Shown piece by piece: positions 38,135-51,001 of a stretch of 64,000 bases of DNA. Numbering within the stretch: the stretch's first letter is position 1; every line of letters begins with the position of its first letter. A program made the position numbers and the translations under genes. The notes beneath the pieces are model-generated. The model was not told where the DNA came from. It made no database searches and saw nothing but the letters and a program-made list of their open reading frames with translations. This DNA is from Uranotaenia lowii (lineage: Eukaryota > Arthropoda > Insecta > Diptera > Culicidae), in contig NC_073692.1 in assembly GCF_029784155.1 (NCBI RefSeq), positions 436,581,228 through 436,645,227 of the forward strand, written 5' to 3'.

Positions 38135-38460
38135 TTTAACATAGTTCCCCGTCACACGACATAACTTGATGAACATAATTCACTTGGTCCATGGCGACCG
38201 TTCTCTAATTTCTTGGACATCCCACATTTGCCAGATCACGCTCCATTTGGTCTAACCACCTTGCTCGTTGCGCCCCTGCTCATCTCGTTCCTACAGGATT
38301 AGCAGCAAACACCTGTTTTGTAGGACAGTCGTCCGGCATTCTCGCAACATGTCCTACCCAGCGTAACCAGCCAACCTTCACCCCCTTCTGGATACTGGGT
38401 TTGCCGTAAAGTCGCGATAGCTTGTGTTCGTGTGTCTACAACTTTTCACTCCCAAAACTT
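38135..38460 (-). mobile_element. LINE (non-LTR retrotransposon) 3' coding end, broken
   Basis: On the minus strand the translation reads LYGKPSIQKGVKVG, LRWVGHVARMPDD, then AANPVGTR, AQRARWLDQMERDL and RTVAMDQV. This is the characteristic C-terminal tail of many insect LINE reverse transcriptases (the WxGHVxRM motif followed by the RARWLD region). It carries an in-frame TGA after GTR and a TAG where a Trp codon (NWRT) is expected, so it is dead. AATAAA lies downstream near 38130. The left arm of the large inverted repeat begins inside it. Confidence 0.75.
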
Positions 38461-39585
38461 TTAATTGCATTGATATTTTCTCTCGTTACTTTCTATTATA
38501 GATAGGATAATTATCTCACTATCTGCCGAGATAAGACGTCTCTTAAAATTTTGAGACTTGGATACATTTTTCAGAAAATTTGTTTGTTTTGGACTTCTTT
38601 CAATGCAGTATCTAGCATATTACTCAATGTATTTAGCTGAATTTTCACTGAAAGGTTTTTGAAATGAAATGAAATCGTGTGTGAAATTAAAAAAAATCGC
38701 GGGAAAATAAGAGTTACGCGGGGAAGTTCAGTCTTCCATCGAAAATTTTGAAATTTCTATTATCAGTTCTGAAATATCCTTTGAAAGAGAAATCTGAAAA
38801 TGTGGTATGATGATCGTTCATCAATTTTATTTTAATTTTTTGTTTATCATTTAGTGAAATATTAGCGAACTGCGCTGAGTAACATGTGAGACATAATAAT
38901 TTGAATAAAAGGAATCCAAAACAGTCAAATTTTCGTAGAAGTGATATACCTCAAGCATCATAAATTCAAAAGACGTGAAATGACGTCAGATAATAGTGAG
39001 ATAGTTACTCTACCAGTGAGAAAATTACCATTTCAGTAAAAAGCTATGAAAGGGCAAAGTTGAAACGCACGCACACAGCGCCTGGATGTACGGCGAATTT
39101 TGAAGCTCACTGAGTTTTTGTTTGAATCAAACTAATCTGAACCAATAATATGATCAGTTTTCAAAACCAATGGATTTTTTTTTTCTACTATCGGGTTCTT
39201 AACACATTAAAGGTCGCGAAGACATTGTTAAAAAAATCATTATTCTCACCGAGAATCTTGTATAAAATTTTGTAAAATCTATTTTCATGATTTAATTTAT
39301 TACGTTTGAGTTTTGCCTCTGAGTGGAGCACATGGATGGCAAGAGAAAAAAACGAAATGGGTATATCGTATTTGGTCCGCAAAGTATTTGCAATATCCTG
39401 CTATCGATATTTATTTGAATTTGTGTTTAGTGTGTTTAAGACAATTTTTTTGTCGTTAGTGATAAAGATCTGACAGATTTTCATTGAAACTGATTTAATC
39501 TAACTAATCTAAACAATGTTTAATGAAATAGTATCAATTCCGGATTTAGCGTTATTATTATTTCTTTCTGGTCTATTCTTTATTC

Positions 39586-40843
39586 CAGGGTGGCTAGCGA
39601 ACCGGGAAAACCGGGAATACCGGGAAAAACTTTGGAATTTCATCTCGTCACCGGGAAACCGGGAAAAAAACCGGGAATTTCGGCACCTCACCGGGAAAAT
39701 TGTCATGCTTGAGATTTTCTCACGGAATTTCAAAAATATTTTCAAAATTATTTCTAAATTTAAGAATAGTTTTTGGCAGTCTTGATATAGATTTGTCTCA
39801 TAAACGCTTATTTTCGTTCATTAGTAAACAAACAAAGTTTGAATCGCTGTTTTAACAAATTGCGGGGCAATTAGATATCTAATTTTTTCGCTCTCCGCAA
39901 GTATGCTATACTTACAAGCATAACTCCAATGTTGTAAATTAAATAATGAAACTTTTATCGACAAAACTTACTACATTCGAACCTGGATAAGTAAGAGTCC
40001 AAAGAACTGAACATTTTTTCTCGTTTATATGTCTTATGTAAAAATTGTATCGAAAACAAGCTCCTGCCGAAATATAAGGTCCCCTTTACCCTACAGAATA
40101 ATATCTCACATCCAAACGATTAAAGTTCAGCCCTGTCTTATACACGATTTTCTATATTTTCACGAATCTTTAGTTCAAATGACTAGGGCACTACTAAAGT
40201 TATTAATTGTTTTGTATAGAAAAAAAAAACATTTTTTTTTTCAAATATGTCTTTGGATTTCCTCAAAAAGTTTAACCGCATTCAGATAGTAACTAAAATT
40301 TTTCCTGCAATCTAATGATTATGAGTTTTGTAAGACAAATCCCTATTCAAGTTGACAAACTGATTTTATATTATGTTTCGATGTATTTTTTTTACATATT
40401 TCTATACAAACTATGAATTTTTTTTTTCTAGAACTCTATAAAAATTCTAGAAAATTTCACAGTGGCTCAAAAGTGCTACATTATAGTTTCAAGATCATTT
40501 GACCTCATTTTTTTGTAAAACTTTTGAAATTGTAGAGCAAAACAACGAATAGAGGCCAATTTCTTTAGATTTGTTTTTAAAAATCATGAAAAAAAATTGA
40601 TACGAAAAGATTACGTGTTAGTAGCCAAAGTATTTGTCATGATTTCTAACCGTTTAACAAGTTTTGGGATACAATTGTTAGAAATTTGAGGCCCTTCACG
40701 ATTATTTTTTTTATTCACCATGGTTTTTCATTAAAAAAACGAGAATATTAAATAGGAAAATCATCATTTATAACCGGGAAAAAGCCGGGGAAAAACCGGG
40801 AAAAACTTTGGAATTTGAAAACGAAATATCGCTAGCAACCCTG
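39586..40843. mobile_element. left-arm-only insertion, CAGGGTGGCTAGCGA ends
   Basis: The left end CAGGGTGGCTAGCGA and right end (reverse complement CAGGGTTGCTAGCGA) form 15-bp inverted repeats flanked by TTATTC at 39580-39585 and 40844-40849. The right arm has the intact empty site with a single GAATAA (62508-62513), proving an insertion of 1258 bp. ACCGGGAAAA words are repeated near both ends. The CAGGG start recalls hAT-like ends, but the apparent 6-bp TSD leaves the superfamily open. No transposase is present. Confidence 0.8.
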
Positions 40844-41959
40844 TTATTCATTTTTACAATTTAGATTTTTCATTGATCAAATTCAGAAAACATTTAGCTT
40901 CTAGCAAACTTAAACCTTCTGCACTATTGATTTGGATTATGATACAGTTTTTACCAGCTGACAGATTGTCTAACAATTGTTTTTATAGATTGAATGGATA
41001 CTCGTTGAATGCCGCTCATTAATTGCTAAAACCATTATTGCAGTTTAATCGCATCGACAAAAAAGGATGTGCGAGGACAAGCACACGCACGCAATTTTCA
41101 TTGATGATATGCTCAAATCGACTTAAATTATGCACTCACCGAGTTTCAAAAGTAAAAAAAAAAATAAAATAAAGGGGCCACATGGAGGGGATAATCTGAC
41201 AAATTGTTTTACCGTTAAAATTGATGACCGGTTGAAATCGTTATTTGCTTCCCTGCTACCAACTCTGCCCATTATCGGTGCTGGGTTTAACTTCCCTTCA
41301 ATATCCCTACCCTGGAGGACTATCCAGAAAGAGGCTGTATGGCTACCACCTATGCAGGTATGAGAGAAGTGGAGAGGAAGTCTAACCATAGCGCCAATTT
41401 AATGAGGATTGGATCGGTGCCACCGTTTCAGAGCCATCAGGTGACAGATGGAGTGGATTTCCAAAGCACGAGCGCCGTTAGGAAACATTTTGCGTAAATA
41501 TCAAACAACTTCATACAGCTTAAAAAATACCTTATTCACTTTTCTATCATAAAAATCTAGTCGTTGAAATTAGTAATATACTGGCTAACCCGGCAGACTT
41601 TGTTCTACCACAAATCCAATGGAAAGGTACCTATTAATGTCAAGCTGTTCTGGCACCTGTCCTTTCTTCCTTCGCTTCTTCTATGAATAATACCGTGGAG
41701 TTAATATAAACAGTAGTGTCATGTCATATCAACAGAATTCTTCTGACAAAGATTTGTGAAGCATGTAAATTTTGTAGACGGTGGTCAACTGTAATATATT
41801 TCAACTGTATTTAACTTCGTATATCACAGAATTTTCCATTTTAGAAGTAGGGATGTCAAATGAAAAAGTATTTTGTCGTTCGCAAATCGCGAATAAGATA
41901 GTTCTTCAAGACGTTTCGTTACAACAACCCTTTATAGATGGAAAGCCTTATCATCTTAA

Positions 41960-42193
41960 CCCTTTAATGCATAGTGCAGTTTTAAAACAACACTTATTAA
42001 ATCAAATTTATCTCTAAAACGCATTGATATTCACGGAACGTTCCTTTGCTTAAGTTGTGCTAAAGATTACAACAAATCAGTTAAGGATGTTGTTGAAACT
42101 GATTTTGCAACCATATACAAGTTATTTGAGAAGGTATGCATAAAAGTTGACTTTTTTCACTGTTGTTTTAAAACAACATTATGCATTAAAGGG
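41960..42193. mobile_element. 234-bp TTAA-target MITE (piggyBac-like ends)
   Basis: The element is flanked by TTAA at 41956-41959 and 42194-42197, with inverted ends CCCTTTAATGCATA. A subterminal palindrome containing TTTTAAAACAAC lies next to each end. TTAA targets with CCC-type ends are typical of piggyBac. The same site in the right arm holds a different element (60778-61385). Confidence 0.75.
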
Positions 42194-45173
42194 TTAAATT
42201 CTGCAGTTACACACATCAATACCTTTATTCACATACTACGGATTTCTAATTTCATAAAAAACACTTGAAAATTGCTCGAGGTGTGTCGTACATTGATTTA
42301 GCATGAATCTCCCCACCCCCACTCCCCTTTTAGAGTGTGAGATTCTTTTAATCTAATGAATAATTTCGTCATCTTAAAACTAATTTGTCTTCAAAATTTG
42401 CTAAACTTAACTCAATAGTTGTTCGAGTATATATTAGCATTGTATAATACATAGATAGGTACGTTACGCTAGAGAAGTTTTTTTTTCCAATCGACGCCCA
42501 TGGCCTCGCTTGAAAGCCACGTGGCAGTGGGTATTCGTGTGTTGGTTTATCCCCGCAAAACCCTACAGGGCATTTCGGGATCGATTATAAAAGAGCTCTC
42601 ATTTCACCACATTACACCTTTATTTTTATTGATTGGATGTCATTATCGTTGAAATTGATGCAAAACTGATGCGATCCGCGCGTATCAAAAAGCCAGCAAA
42701 AATGCAGAAAAGCGTGACGCGATTTTATGGCTTTTTTACGCTAGATCCCTATCCAATCTCCATTGACAGAATCTGATGACCATTCCATCATTGGCAAGAG
42801 ATACATTTTTTTCCGCAAAAAATTGACAAAATCGTTTCTCCGCTTTTAATTTATTGGTTTTTGAATTTTTTTGCTCTCTCCTAGCTTTGATACAGCATAA
42901 ATGTGGGCGTATAGGATGCAAAAATAAAATAAACCAACATTTGACAACCGTGGCTCGGGTTGGTCGTTTGGAGCTGTTTTGTAGACTGTAGGGACACGGA
43001 ATGTCAGGAATCCCGAACGACAGGAGAATAAATCAATTAATTTCGACACTGTGTTTTTTAACGCTGCCGATTGAGGCGTGAAATGTGGTCACATCGTTGT
43101 TGCCCATGGTTTTTGACCGGCTTGTAAACCACGTATCGGGGAGTGTGATTCATCATACGAACGATTAACAGGATCTTGTTCGCAAAATTAATACGTTCCG
43201 ATCAGTTTCCGAAAAATCTTTGAGGCAATTTTCGATCAAATCATATTATAAAAATTTGATGGCCGTTTCAAAATATTTATTTCGAAGTTTTGACTATCCT
43301 TTTCCGTTTTTAAATTGATTGTTAATATACAATGGTTAAATATATTTTCAAATCTATTGTAATTCTAAATTTCAATTCCTTTTGCTCTGTCTAAGCTTTT
43401 TTGTCATTAACATGTTCTGAATTATTATCTTGCTACCTACTGAATTCTTATTTCAAATTAAAGTTCCAAGTTCCAATCTTTTTCTTAGTTATGGTTCTAG
43501 ATGCTGATACTGATCCGAAATATAGTTCTGATTCTCAATCATAATCCTGAATTTGATTATTGAAATATGTCCTATAAACTCTTATTCTTAGTTCTGAAAC
43601 CTGAATTAATCCGATTTCTGTTTTAAACTTACGATTTTTTTTAAAGTTCTGATTTCTTATTCTGAATTCTATGGTGGAATATCAATTCTGCATTTCATTT
43701 TTTGAAAGAAAAAAACCAAGAAAACATTGATAACGAACATCCGTCCAAAAAAGAATGAAATAATAATAGTAATGAATCTGAATTTCTATTCGGCATCATT
43801 TTTGATTGCGTTAATTGATTTTGACGAAACTTGGCCAGGTACTAGATCAAACATTTTTACATCTTTGTACCAAATTTCAAGATTTTTCAATGAAAATTCC
43901 CAAGGATACAGCAAATTTAGTAAAGCGATTCCCAATTTCCATTATTTACGAGAAAAGCTGTATCTTTGTTTCCAGTCATTGAAAAGATTTCAAATTTTGT
44001 AGAGCGTTAATTGGATGATTGAACTAAATTGTGTGGAAATTTCATGAAAAAATATCAACCGAGGAAGAAATTGCAGCTTGTCAAAGTTGGAAGAGAGTGC
44101 GCAGCTTCAAGCGATTCTATTCATCTTAGAACGCAACTTTAAATCCTACGTATAGAGAAGGTTGAAGTTAATCACGAGTAAACTTTTATTGAGAATTTGA
44201 CATAGACGTTAATTGTATTTCTATGATGAAAATACGAAATGGGAAAAATTTAAGCGTGTTTCCATTCTAGAAATTAATGTCAGAGTTGTTCTAAATTCTA
44301 ATTTCAGAATCCAAATTTTGGATTCAAAATTGATATAGAAAAATTTGATTAAGAACTCAGGCTCAGTATGATATTTAAAATATAGATTCTGAACTCAGAA
44401 TTAAGTAGCTCGAATTAAGTTCTCTGTGTTAAGACTGTAATCATGCATTCAAAAGTTGGATTGAAAATGCAGATGAATTTTTAAAAAGGTTCTGGTATAA
44501 GTTTGAGATTTCAAGTTTTGTAATCGGGCTCAAAATTGAATTTCAAAATGTAAAAATATAACAAAGCTTGAGATTTGAGACTCATTATCTGGATTAAACA
44601 TACTCATTTTAGAACAGAAATGAAACCAAAATTAAGAAACTATTAACTAGTAATCTATATCCATAATTCAGTGACCAGTATACAGTACTATGATTTCAGA
44701 AATAATTATTCAAATAACATTTGAAAATCATATATCTATATTCAGAGTAAAAAAAATCAGAACAGTAGGAATGCTATTTAAGCAATTCAAAATAATCTAA
44801 ATTTCTAAGTTTAAGTCTCAGAATTAGAATTTTAAAACTAATATCGACATTTATGGTTCAGAATTTCAATACCGTTTGTATTTTAGAATTTGAGTTCAAC
44901 TTTTAAAGTCCGAGTTGAAAAGTAAAATACCATAACAGCACGAAATATGCATTGTTTATTTCTCTGAGCATAATGATTTCAAATTTGATTCATTCTGGCA
45001 ATTTTTATCGATTTTATTATATGAGATTTTTGAGATTGATGAACCCCTTTTCAAATGTACATTTTAAACTTTATAACTTTGTTATTAAAATCAAATAAAT
45101 TGAAATTTTATCAGGTTCTGAATTAACATATAGTAAACTTCTACATGAGAAATCTAATAAAAAGGATCACCGG

Positions 45174-45869
45174 TATCATCAAATATTCGGCAAAATACAT
45201 TATTTTCCAGCCCTTTTGATTGCAACTTTCATTTTAAGACATTATATTGGGCTTTTTGTTCCTTTTAAACTTATGGAGGAAATAATGACAATAAATATCT
45301 ATTTTTGCGTCCAATTCTAACAAATCTTACATGATTTTTCGTAGAATTCATAAAAATAATGGTATCGCATATCAAAATGACAAATGATTTGCATTTCAGA
45401 CATTGTTTAATTATTTTCACGAAAAAATCTAACCTTAAATGCCTCGGAAAATATATTTTTCTCGCAATAATTTTAAAAACCTTTGAACCCCAAAATTTTT
45501 TTATTGTCAAATGGAAGTTTTGTATCATCAAATATTCGGCAAAATACATTATTTTCCAGCCCTTTTTATTGCAACTTTCATTTTAAGACATCATATTGGG
45601 CTTTTTGTTCCTTTTAAAGTTATGGAGGAAATAATGACAATAAATATCTATTTTTGCGTCCAATTCTAACAAATCTAACATGATTTTTCCTGGAATTCAT
45701 AAAAATTAAGGTATCGCATATCAAAATGACAAATGATTTGCATTTCAGACATTGTTTAATTATTTTCACGAAAAAATCTAACCTTAAATGTCTCGGAAAA
45801 TATATTTTTCTCGCAATAATTTTAAAAACCTTTGAACCCCAAATTTTTTTTTATTGTCAAATGGAAGTT
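45174..45869. repeat. tandem duplication, two 348-bp units
   Basis: TATCATCAAATATTCGGC starts units at 45174 and 45522, and the two units match almost throughout. Both arms have the pair, so the duplication predates their separation. Confidence 0.85.
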
Positions 45870-46069
45870 TCGGTTCTGATTAGTTGGACGAAATTTAAAA
45901 TATTCCAAAGAATTTGAGATCCAGAACATCAACTTAGATGTATCACGCGATATAATTATATGGTTTTAAAATGGTTTTTAAAATTATTAAAATAAAGAAG
46001 TTTCCGAAAAACCAGTTGTCAAAGTTGGATTAAGTTGTTATCAAAGAATAAAACCAAGGTGACAATGTT

Positions 46070-46263
46070 AGGGCTTGAGATATAGCTCAGTTGGCAAGCC
46101 AGTAGCTTCCTGAGCCGATGTCCGTGAGATCGAGACCAAGAGTAAACATCGATCACAGTTGTACCGGATAAGTTTTTCAATTACTGTCTGCCTACTGCAT
46201 CGTTGATATAAGTCGCGAATGACATACAAATGTTAAAACTACTATAATCGAATAAAAAAAAAT
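46070..46263 (+). mobile_element. tRNA-derived SINE with TSD
   Basis: The A box TAGCTCAGTTGG (46083-46094) and B box GATCGAGACC (46128-46137) match the Pol III internal promoter. The element ends in an A-rich tail near 46255-46262. It is flanked by GTGACAATGTT (46059-46069) and GTGACAATTTT (46264-46274), an 11-bp duplication with one mismatch. Its layout resembles mosquito Feilai-type SINEs, though the family name is not verified. Confidence 0.8.
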
Positions 46264-46670
46264 GTGACAATTTTCGTTCAACAAATGGTATACCGGAATT
46301 AATTTTTTTACCCTTTTATAATACAACATTTTAATATTTCTTTATCGGTACGAAATCCAACAAGTCTCACCGCAATTTTTGCAGTTGTGATGAATTCGAA
46401 TTACAAAATTGATACACTGAAAATTTTCAGTTTCACACACTTCACTTACAAATATTATAAAATGTATATTTGTTCGGTCAATAAATCTTGTAAAACGTAT
46501 TAAACAGTGTATTCTAAAACCGTGAAAAACATAAAATCTTTCAAAGGGAAAAACGGAAATTTGAAAATGTAAACCCATTGGCCACCCTGGCCACTCTTCT
46601 CTTCATTTCAGTTCAGTCCAGAATTGTTTTCTTTTCTAGATTTTAAACAGTGCTATCAACAAATGCTCAT

Positions 46671-47144
46671 TAGGGTGCCTCAAAATTGCATAGTTTCTGG
46701 AAATCTGGGAGCTCAACCTCCAAATGGTAGATAAGGATGTGGAGAACAAACTTTTGCATGGGGCCGACTAAAAAAAAAAACATGTTTAGAGGTTCCGCAA
46801 GGGCGATCTTTGAAAAAAGTCCATTTTTGATTTTAAATAAATTCTGGGTCCAAAAATTTCCACAAAATTTCTATATTTTATATTTTTTAAATTTTGTTTA
46901 GGTTAAATACTACATGTTAAAAATGAAAAATGAACCAAATTTGTATCGAAATTGAAAATAAGCAAGCTATTTTTAAGAAAAAAAATGTTTTGGGCCAAAT
47001 TTGGCATTTAACTGACCAAAATGTGTACCTAGCGTAATTTTTTTTAGTTGGCCCCATACAAATGTTGGTTCTCCACATCCTTATCTACCATTTGGAGGTT
47101 GAGCCCCCAGATTTCCAGAAATTATGCAATTTTGGGACACCCTA
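46671..47144. mobile_element. 474-bp long-TIR element, TAGGGTG ends, 8-bp TSD
   Basis: The ends TAGGGTGCCTCAAAATTGCA and (reverse complement of the right) TAGGGTGTCCCAAAATTGCA continue as inverted repeats for about 110 bp. The flanks ATGCTCAT (46663-46670) and GTGCTCAT (47145-47152) form an 8-bp TSD with one mismatch, which suggests hAT. The element is also present at the mirrored site of the right arm. Confidence 0.75.
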
Positions 47145-47907
47145 GTGCTCATCAGAGTAGCCTAAAATACATTATGTCGAGGATTCTGAAGGCCTTATCT
47201 CAAAATAAAAACTAAGAGAAGAAGTTGGTGACAAGACTAAAAAGGCTATTTTTTCTGTTATTTTCCTGTGCAAGTTAATTAAATCCAGAAAAGTTGCTTA
47301 AGCAAAACTACACAGCTGCAAATATTTCAATTAAGGTAACGTAATCAATTTACAACTGTTTTGATTATTGTCTATTTAAGCAACTCGGTAATTGTCTTCG
47401 AAAAACAAAAGCAGGCAACGCAATGGCGAATTAAAATTTAATTAAATATTAGAATTGAAAAGTTTCAACGAAACTATGCCGAACGGCATTCCAAAAGATG
47501 GTCTCAATCCACATTTTCCTCAGACTCACCTGGACAAGATAGGGACGTTCGAAGGAACAAAAAAAAGTACAGAAAGCATTGGAAAATTAAAAATCAAGTG
47601 CTCGAATCCAATTAATTCGGCGCGTTGATCCGTGTTGTTTGCGCCCAATTGCTGATGCTTCATGCCTGGCGTGGATATTGGAAAATCGACCTGTTCATTC
47701 GAGATCTTCGAGCTCAGTAGTTTTTTTTCCGGCGAGCTGTGCCGAAAATTCGTTTTCATTGTTAAAGCGAGTATATAGTAGGGAAGAAACAGTCTGTGTT
47801 TTCCTGTTAGGGTGGATGTTTTTAAGGTGGTGGAATTATCTTATTTCTAAGTCCACCTCTATTTATGTTACAGGATCGAATAATTAATTAAAATATACTT
47901 GTCTTAT

Positions 47908-50501
47908 TCAGTCTAAAAATCCACCTATTATAGCAAAAAGGAAAACAATCCTCACAACCACCCTGATGGTACCAATCTTATCGCCCGTTGAGCACGAAGG
48001 CAAACGTCTCGAGGAGCAAACTTTGCACCTAGTAGGTACATTCATAATGATAGGGGAGGGCTCTATCTCGAACCGGCCGATGATAGTCCCCCCAACCGGA
48101 GAAAGAATCAATAGAGTTTCGATTTCTAATTACGTTTTTTGCACACCTGAAATTCTCTTCCCATCCCCATATCCACTCTTAGATGGCTTTTGGAAGTTCT
48201 CATTGTTCAAATGGGTCGGAAACGGAACAACTGGACGAAGGAAAAGTGGTGTCAAGAATTTGGCGGAACGTGAAATTATTTCACTACCATCCGGCTCATT
48301 GATCGGAGGGAATGCAATTAGAGGCTAGTTCTCAGATTGTTCGCTAACTAGGTGGAATTCTGGAAATTACAGGAGTAAGGTTTCGTGCTTCTGGATGGTG
48401 AACGACAATTTAACAAGGCAACTTTAGCGGTTTCCTCGAAGAGCATTGACAGTTAATCTCTAACGAATATTTGAATCTTTTACTTAAATCTTGTATTTCA
48501 AAGTACGTGAATTATTCTTTAAATTAACTGTTATTGTTATATTTAATTTTTAAATTTTCTTATCCATTTGAACTTAATGATGAAAGATGAAAATTTCGGC
48601 CAAGTAAAACCATAACCTCCATTGCAAACAATTCTAGAATCATTATCGTTACCATAACACACAATCTTCAACTGTTTATAATGATCCAGCCATCTCATCA
48701 TCATCATCATCTGCATATATTACAGACTCAAAATCATAACCATCTCTAGAGGAAAAGAGTCCAAGCGCTAGCTAGTGACTCCATTATGGTCTTATTCGTG
48801 TTCTCGAAAGGTGAATTTATTCAGCGGTCTAATTGAGATTTTGGTGAGAGTATGTTGAAAAAGTAACCAGCTTTTGTGAATTTACCTTATTTTATCTTTT
48901 TGAAGAAGTCCCAACATTCAAACTGAAAACATATATGCTGACTTTTTTTTTCAAATTGGTGCTCATATTTCAGGCTTATGATTTTGGCACACAAATGCAT
49001 TTCCTATTGCTAGTCTAGTCTAAAAGGTATTTTCTTCAGAGTAATGCTGATTGCTGAGCATAGGTTTCGAATTTCGTTGGAAAGGCGCTCGGGCTTTAAA
49101 TTTGTTGAAAATTATTATTACTGTTTACAGATTAAAGGAAATGTCTTCGATGTTTTTTTCTAAACACAACGTGTCAGCAACATTCTTCTAAACTCTACAA
49201 AAAGATAGGATGGGATTTCTTTCAGTATTTTTTTAGCTAAAAGATGAGATTGAAATGGTCTATCCTACCCAATATGTTGGAAGAAAAAAAAAAACAACCG
49301 TCGCAAATGGGGATGCACACGACCACTTGTACCTAGCCACGCCAAGTTTTATCATTCCACAGAAGAAAATGTGAAGTCAGTCGGGCTTTGAAGTGCGCAG
49401 CTAGAAATTGCTTACCTAGGTACAATAACATCAACATACTCGTTTACCTTTTCAAATGGTAACTTCACGGGACGGCACATTTGCAACTTTCTGTGGCAAT
49501 CACTTTTTTTATAACCTTCTTCATAACTCTCCTCGTTCGCCTTGCAAATGAGATGATATTGAGGAAAAGTTTGCCGGTAGTCCTTGTTACAGTACCGAGC
49601 ATAATGTAGTGACTCGAATCGGATGAAGGATTTAGGAACATTTATCAACAATGAATACTTAAAAGTATTGCAAGACATCCGTAAATGTGTATAACAAGAT
49701 AATCTTATGAGCATTTGAAAAAAAATGGATGGAAATAAATGTTTGCCCCTTAAATTGTCAATTAATACCAGGTGGCTCCAGAGAGTTTATTGTACAAATT
49801 TTCTTTCGGAGCCATCTTGTATTTAGCTTAGCTTAGCTTAGCTTGGTTGACTACTCACATCCACCTGAATCATAAACCTTTGTCCAGCTGCGCGATTCTT
49901 TCGGAGCCATCTGGTATTTTTTGACAAAAAAACAGGGCAAAAATTAATTTCGATTCATTTTTTATTCCAAATGGTCGCACATAAGATAAAAACAGGTTAC
50001 AAATTTGAAAGTAAGCTGCAAGAATCGAATAATTTCACTTTAGCCTCTGCTGAATGTTTTGTGTTGACCAACTTTATCTTACATTTCAAAACTTTTCAGA
50101 GCTCCAAGGTAGGTAAAAATGACTTTAACATTAACATTTAAAACCAAAATAAACCAATTTCGGAAATGAAGACATTATTTTGCACAGCTCTGTTTTCGAA
50201 TGCTGACTTCTTTTTTTTTTTCAAATGGTGGAATCGGTTTGCCTTATTCGGATGTTCAATTGTTGATGATAACGAACCACCAGTTTATTCTAGGGTTTTT
50301 GCTCATTATGAGACGTATCCTTCGGATGAGTTACGTTCTATGCATGATAGAAGAAAAAACTCGAATTTGTATATGCCTACGTTAGTTAAGTTAACTTCAA
50401 ACGTATGTACCTACTTGTCCAGTTGAATCGCTCGAAGAAAGTCAAGTTTCGGGTTAATATATCATTTGAATACTGGTTTAATTGCGGGCGATCAGATGGA
50501 A
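47908..50501 (-). CDS. left-arm copy of candidate cysteine-rich protein gene (cut by gap)
   Basis: This is the mirror copy of the gene model at 52438-55048. Exons on the minus strand are about 50501-50411 (the start codon falls in the assembly gap), 49703-49416 and 48028-47908. Exon 2 differs from the right copy by one replacement (Gln for Lys in YCNKDYR(Q/K)TF), and exon 3 translates identically. All splice sites and phases are kept. The product is unassigned; evidence for the model is given at the right-arm copy, which has the whole first exon. Confidence 0.35.
48685..48715. repeat. ATC/GAT microsatellite, length differs between arms
   Basis: About five ATC units here correspond to about eight at 54236-54262 in the right arm. 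Confidence 0.8.
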
Positions 50502-51001
50502 NNNNNNNNNNNNNNNNNNNNNNNNNNNNNNNNNNNNNNNNNNNNNNNNNNNNNNNNNNNNNNNNNNNNNNNNNNNNNNNNNNNNNNNNNNNNNNNNNNN
50601 NNNNNNNNNNNNNNNNNNNNNNNNNNNNNNNNNNNNNNNNNNNNNNNNNNNNNNNNNNNNNNNNNNNNNNNNNNNNNNNNNNNNNNNNNNNNNNNNNNNN
50701 NNNNNNNNNNNNNNNNNNNNNNNNNNNNNNNNNNNNNNNNNNNNNNNNNNNNNNNNNNNNNNNNNNNNNNNNNNNNNNNNNNNNNNNNNNNNNNNNNNNN
50801 NNNNNNNNNNNNNNNNNNNNNNNNNNNNNNNNNNNNNNNNNNNNNNNNNNNNNNNNNNNNNNNNNNNNNNNNNNNNNNNNNNNNNNNNNNNNNNNNNNNN
50901 NNNNNNNNNNNNNNNNNNNNNNNNNNNNNNNNNNNNNNNNNNNNNNNNNNNNNNNNNNNNNNNNNNNNNNNNNNNNNNNNNNNNNNNNNNNNNNNNNNNN
51001 N
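50502..51001. other. assembly gap of exactly 500 N
   Basis: The round length suggests a placeholder of unknown true size. Frames of 179-222 codons across it are artefacts. Confidence 1.

Larger units (their letters stand above)
38348..50501 (+). repeat. left arm of giant inverted repeat
   Basis: The sequence reappears in reverse complement at 52447-64000. The inner end pairs base 50501 with 52447, with GATCAGATGGAA just before the gap matching TTCCATCTGATC. The outer end reaches at least 38348, where CATGTC meets the window edge of the right arm; the true outer limit is not visible. The arm is about 600 bp longer than the visible right arm. That is close to the net of a 1.26-kb left-only insertion, a larger right-side MITE (+374 bp) and right-side tandem copies. 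Confidence 0.95.

Noticed and set aside
41123..41389. 88-codon frame and its right-arm partner
   Set aside because: The arms differ by a small insertion that changes the translation, and there is no domain.
42580..42620. TATAAAAG at about 42585 as a promoter
   Set aside because: Common by chance in AT-rich DNA and not followed by a supported gene.
45174..45869. CRISPR-like direct repeats
   Set aside because: Two long adjacent copies without short regular repeats and spacers, in an insect genome.
46070..46145. tRNA gene suggested by A and B boxes
   Set aside because: No tRNA cloverleaf; the A-rich tail and TSD show a SINE.
47526..47759. 77-codon minus-strand frame ending at a GTGAGT donor
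   Set aside because: The right-arm copy has a one-base shift in an A run and a stop, so the frame is not kept.
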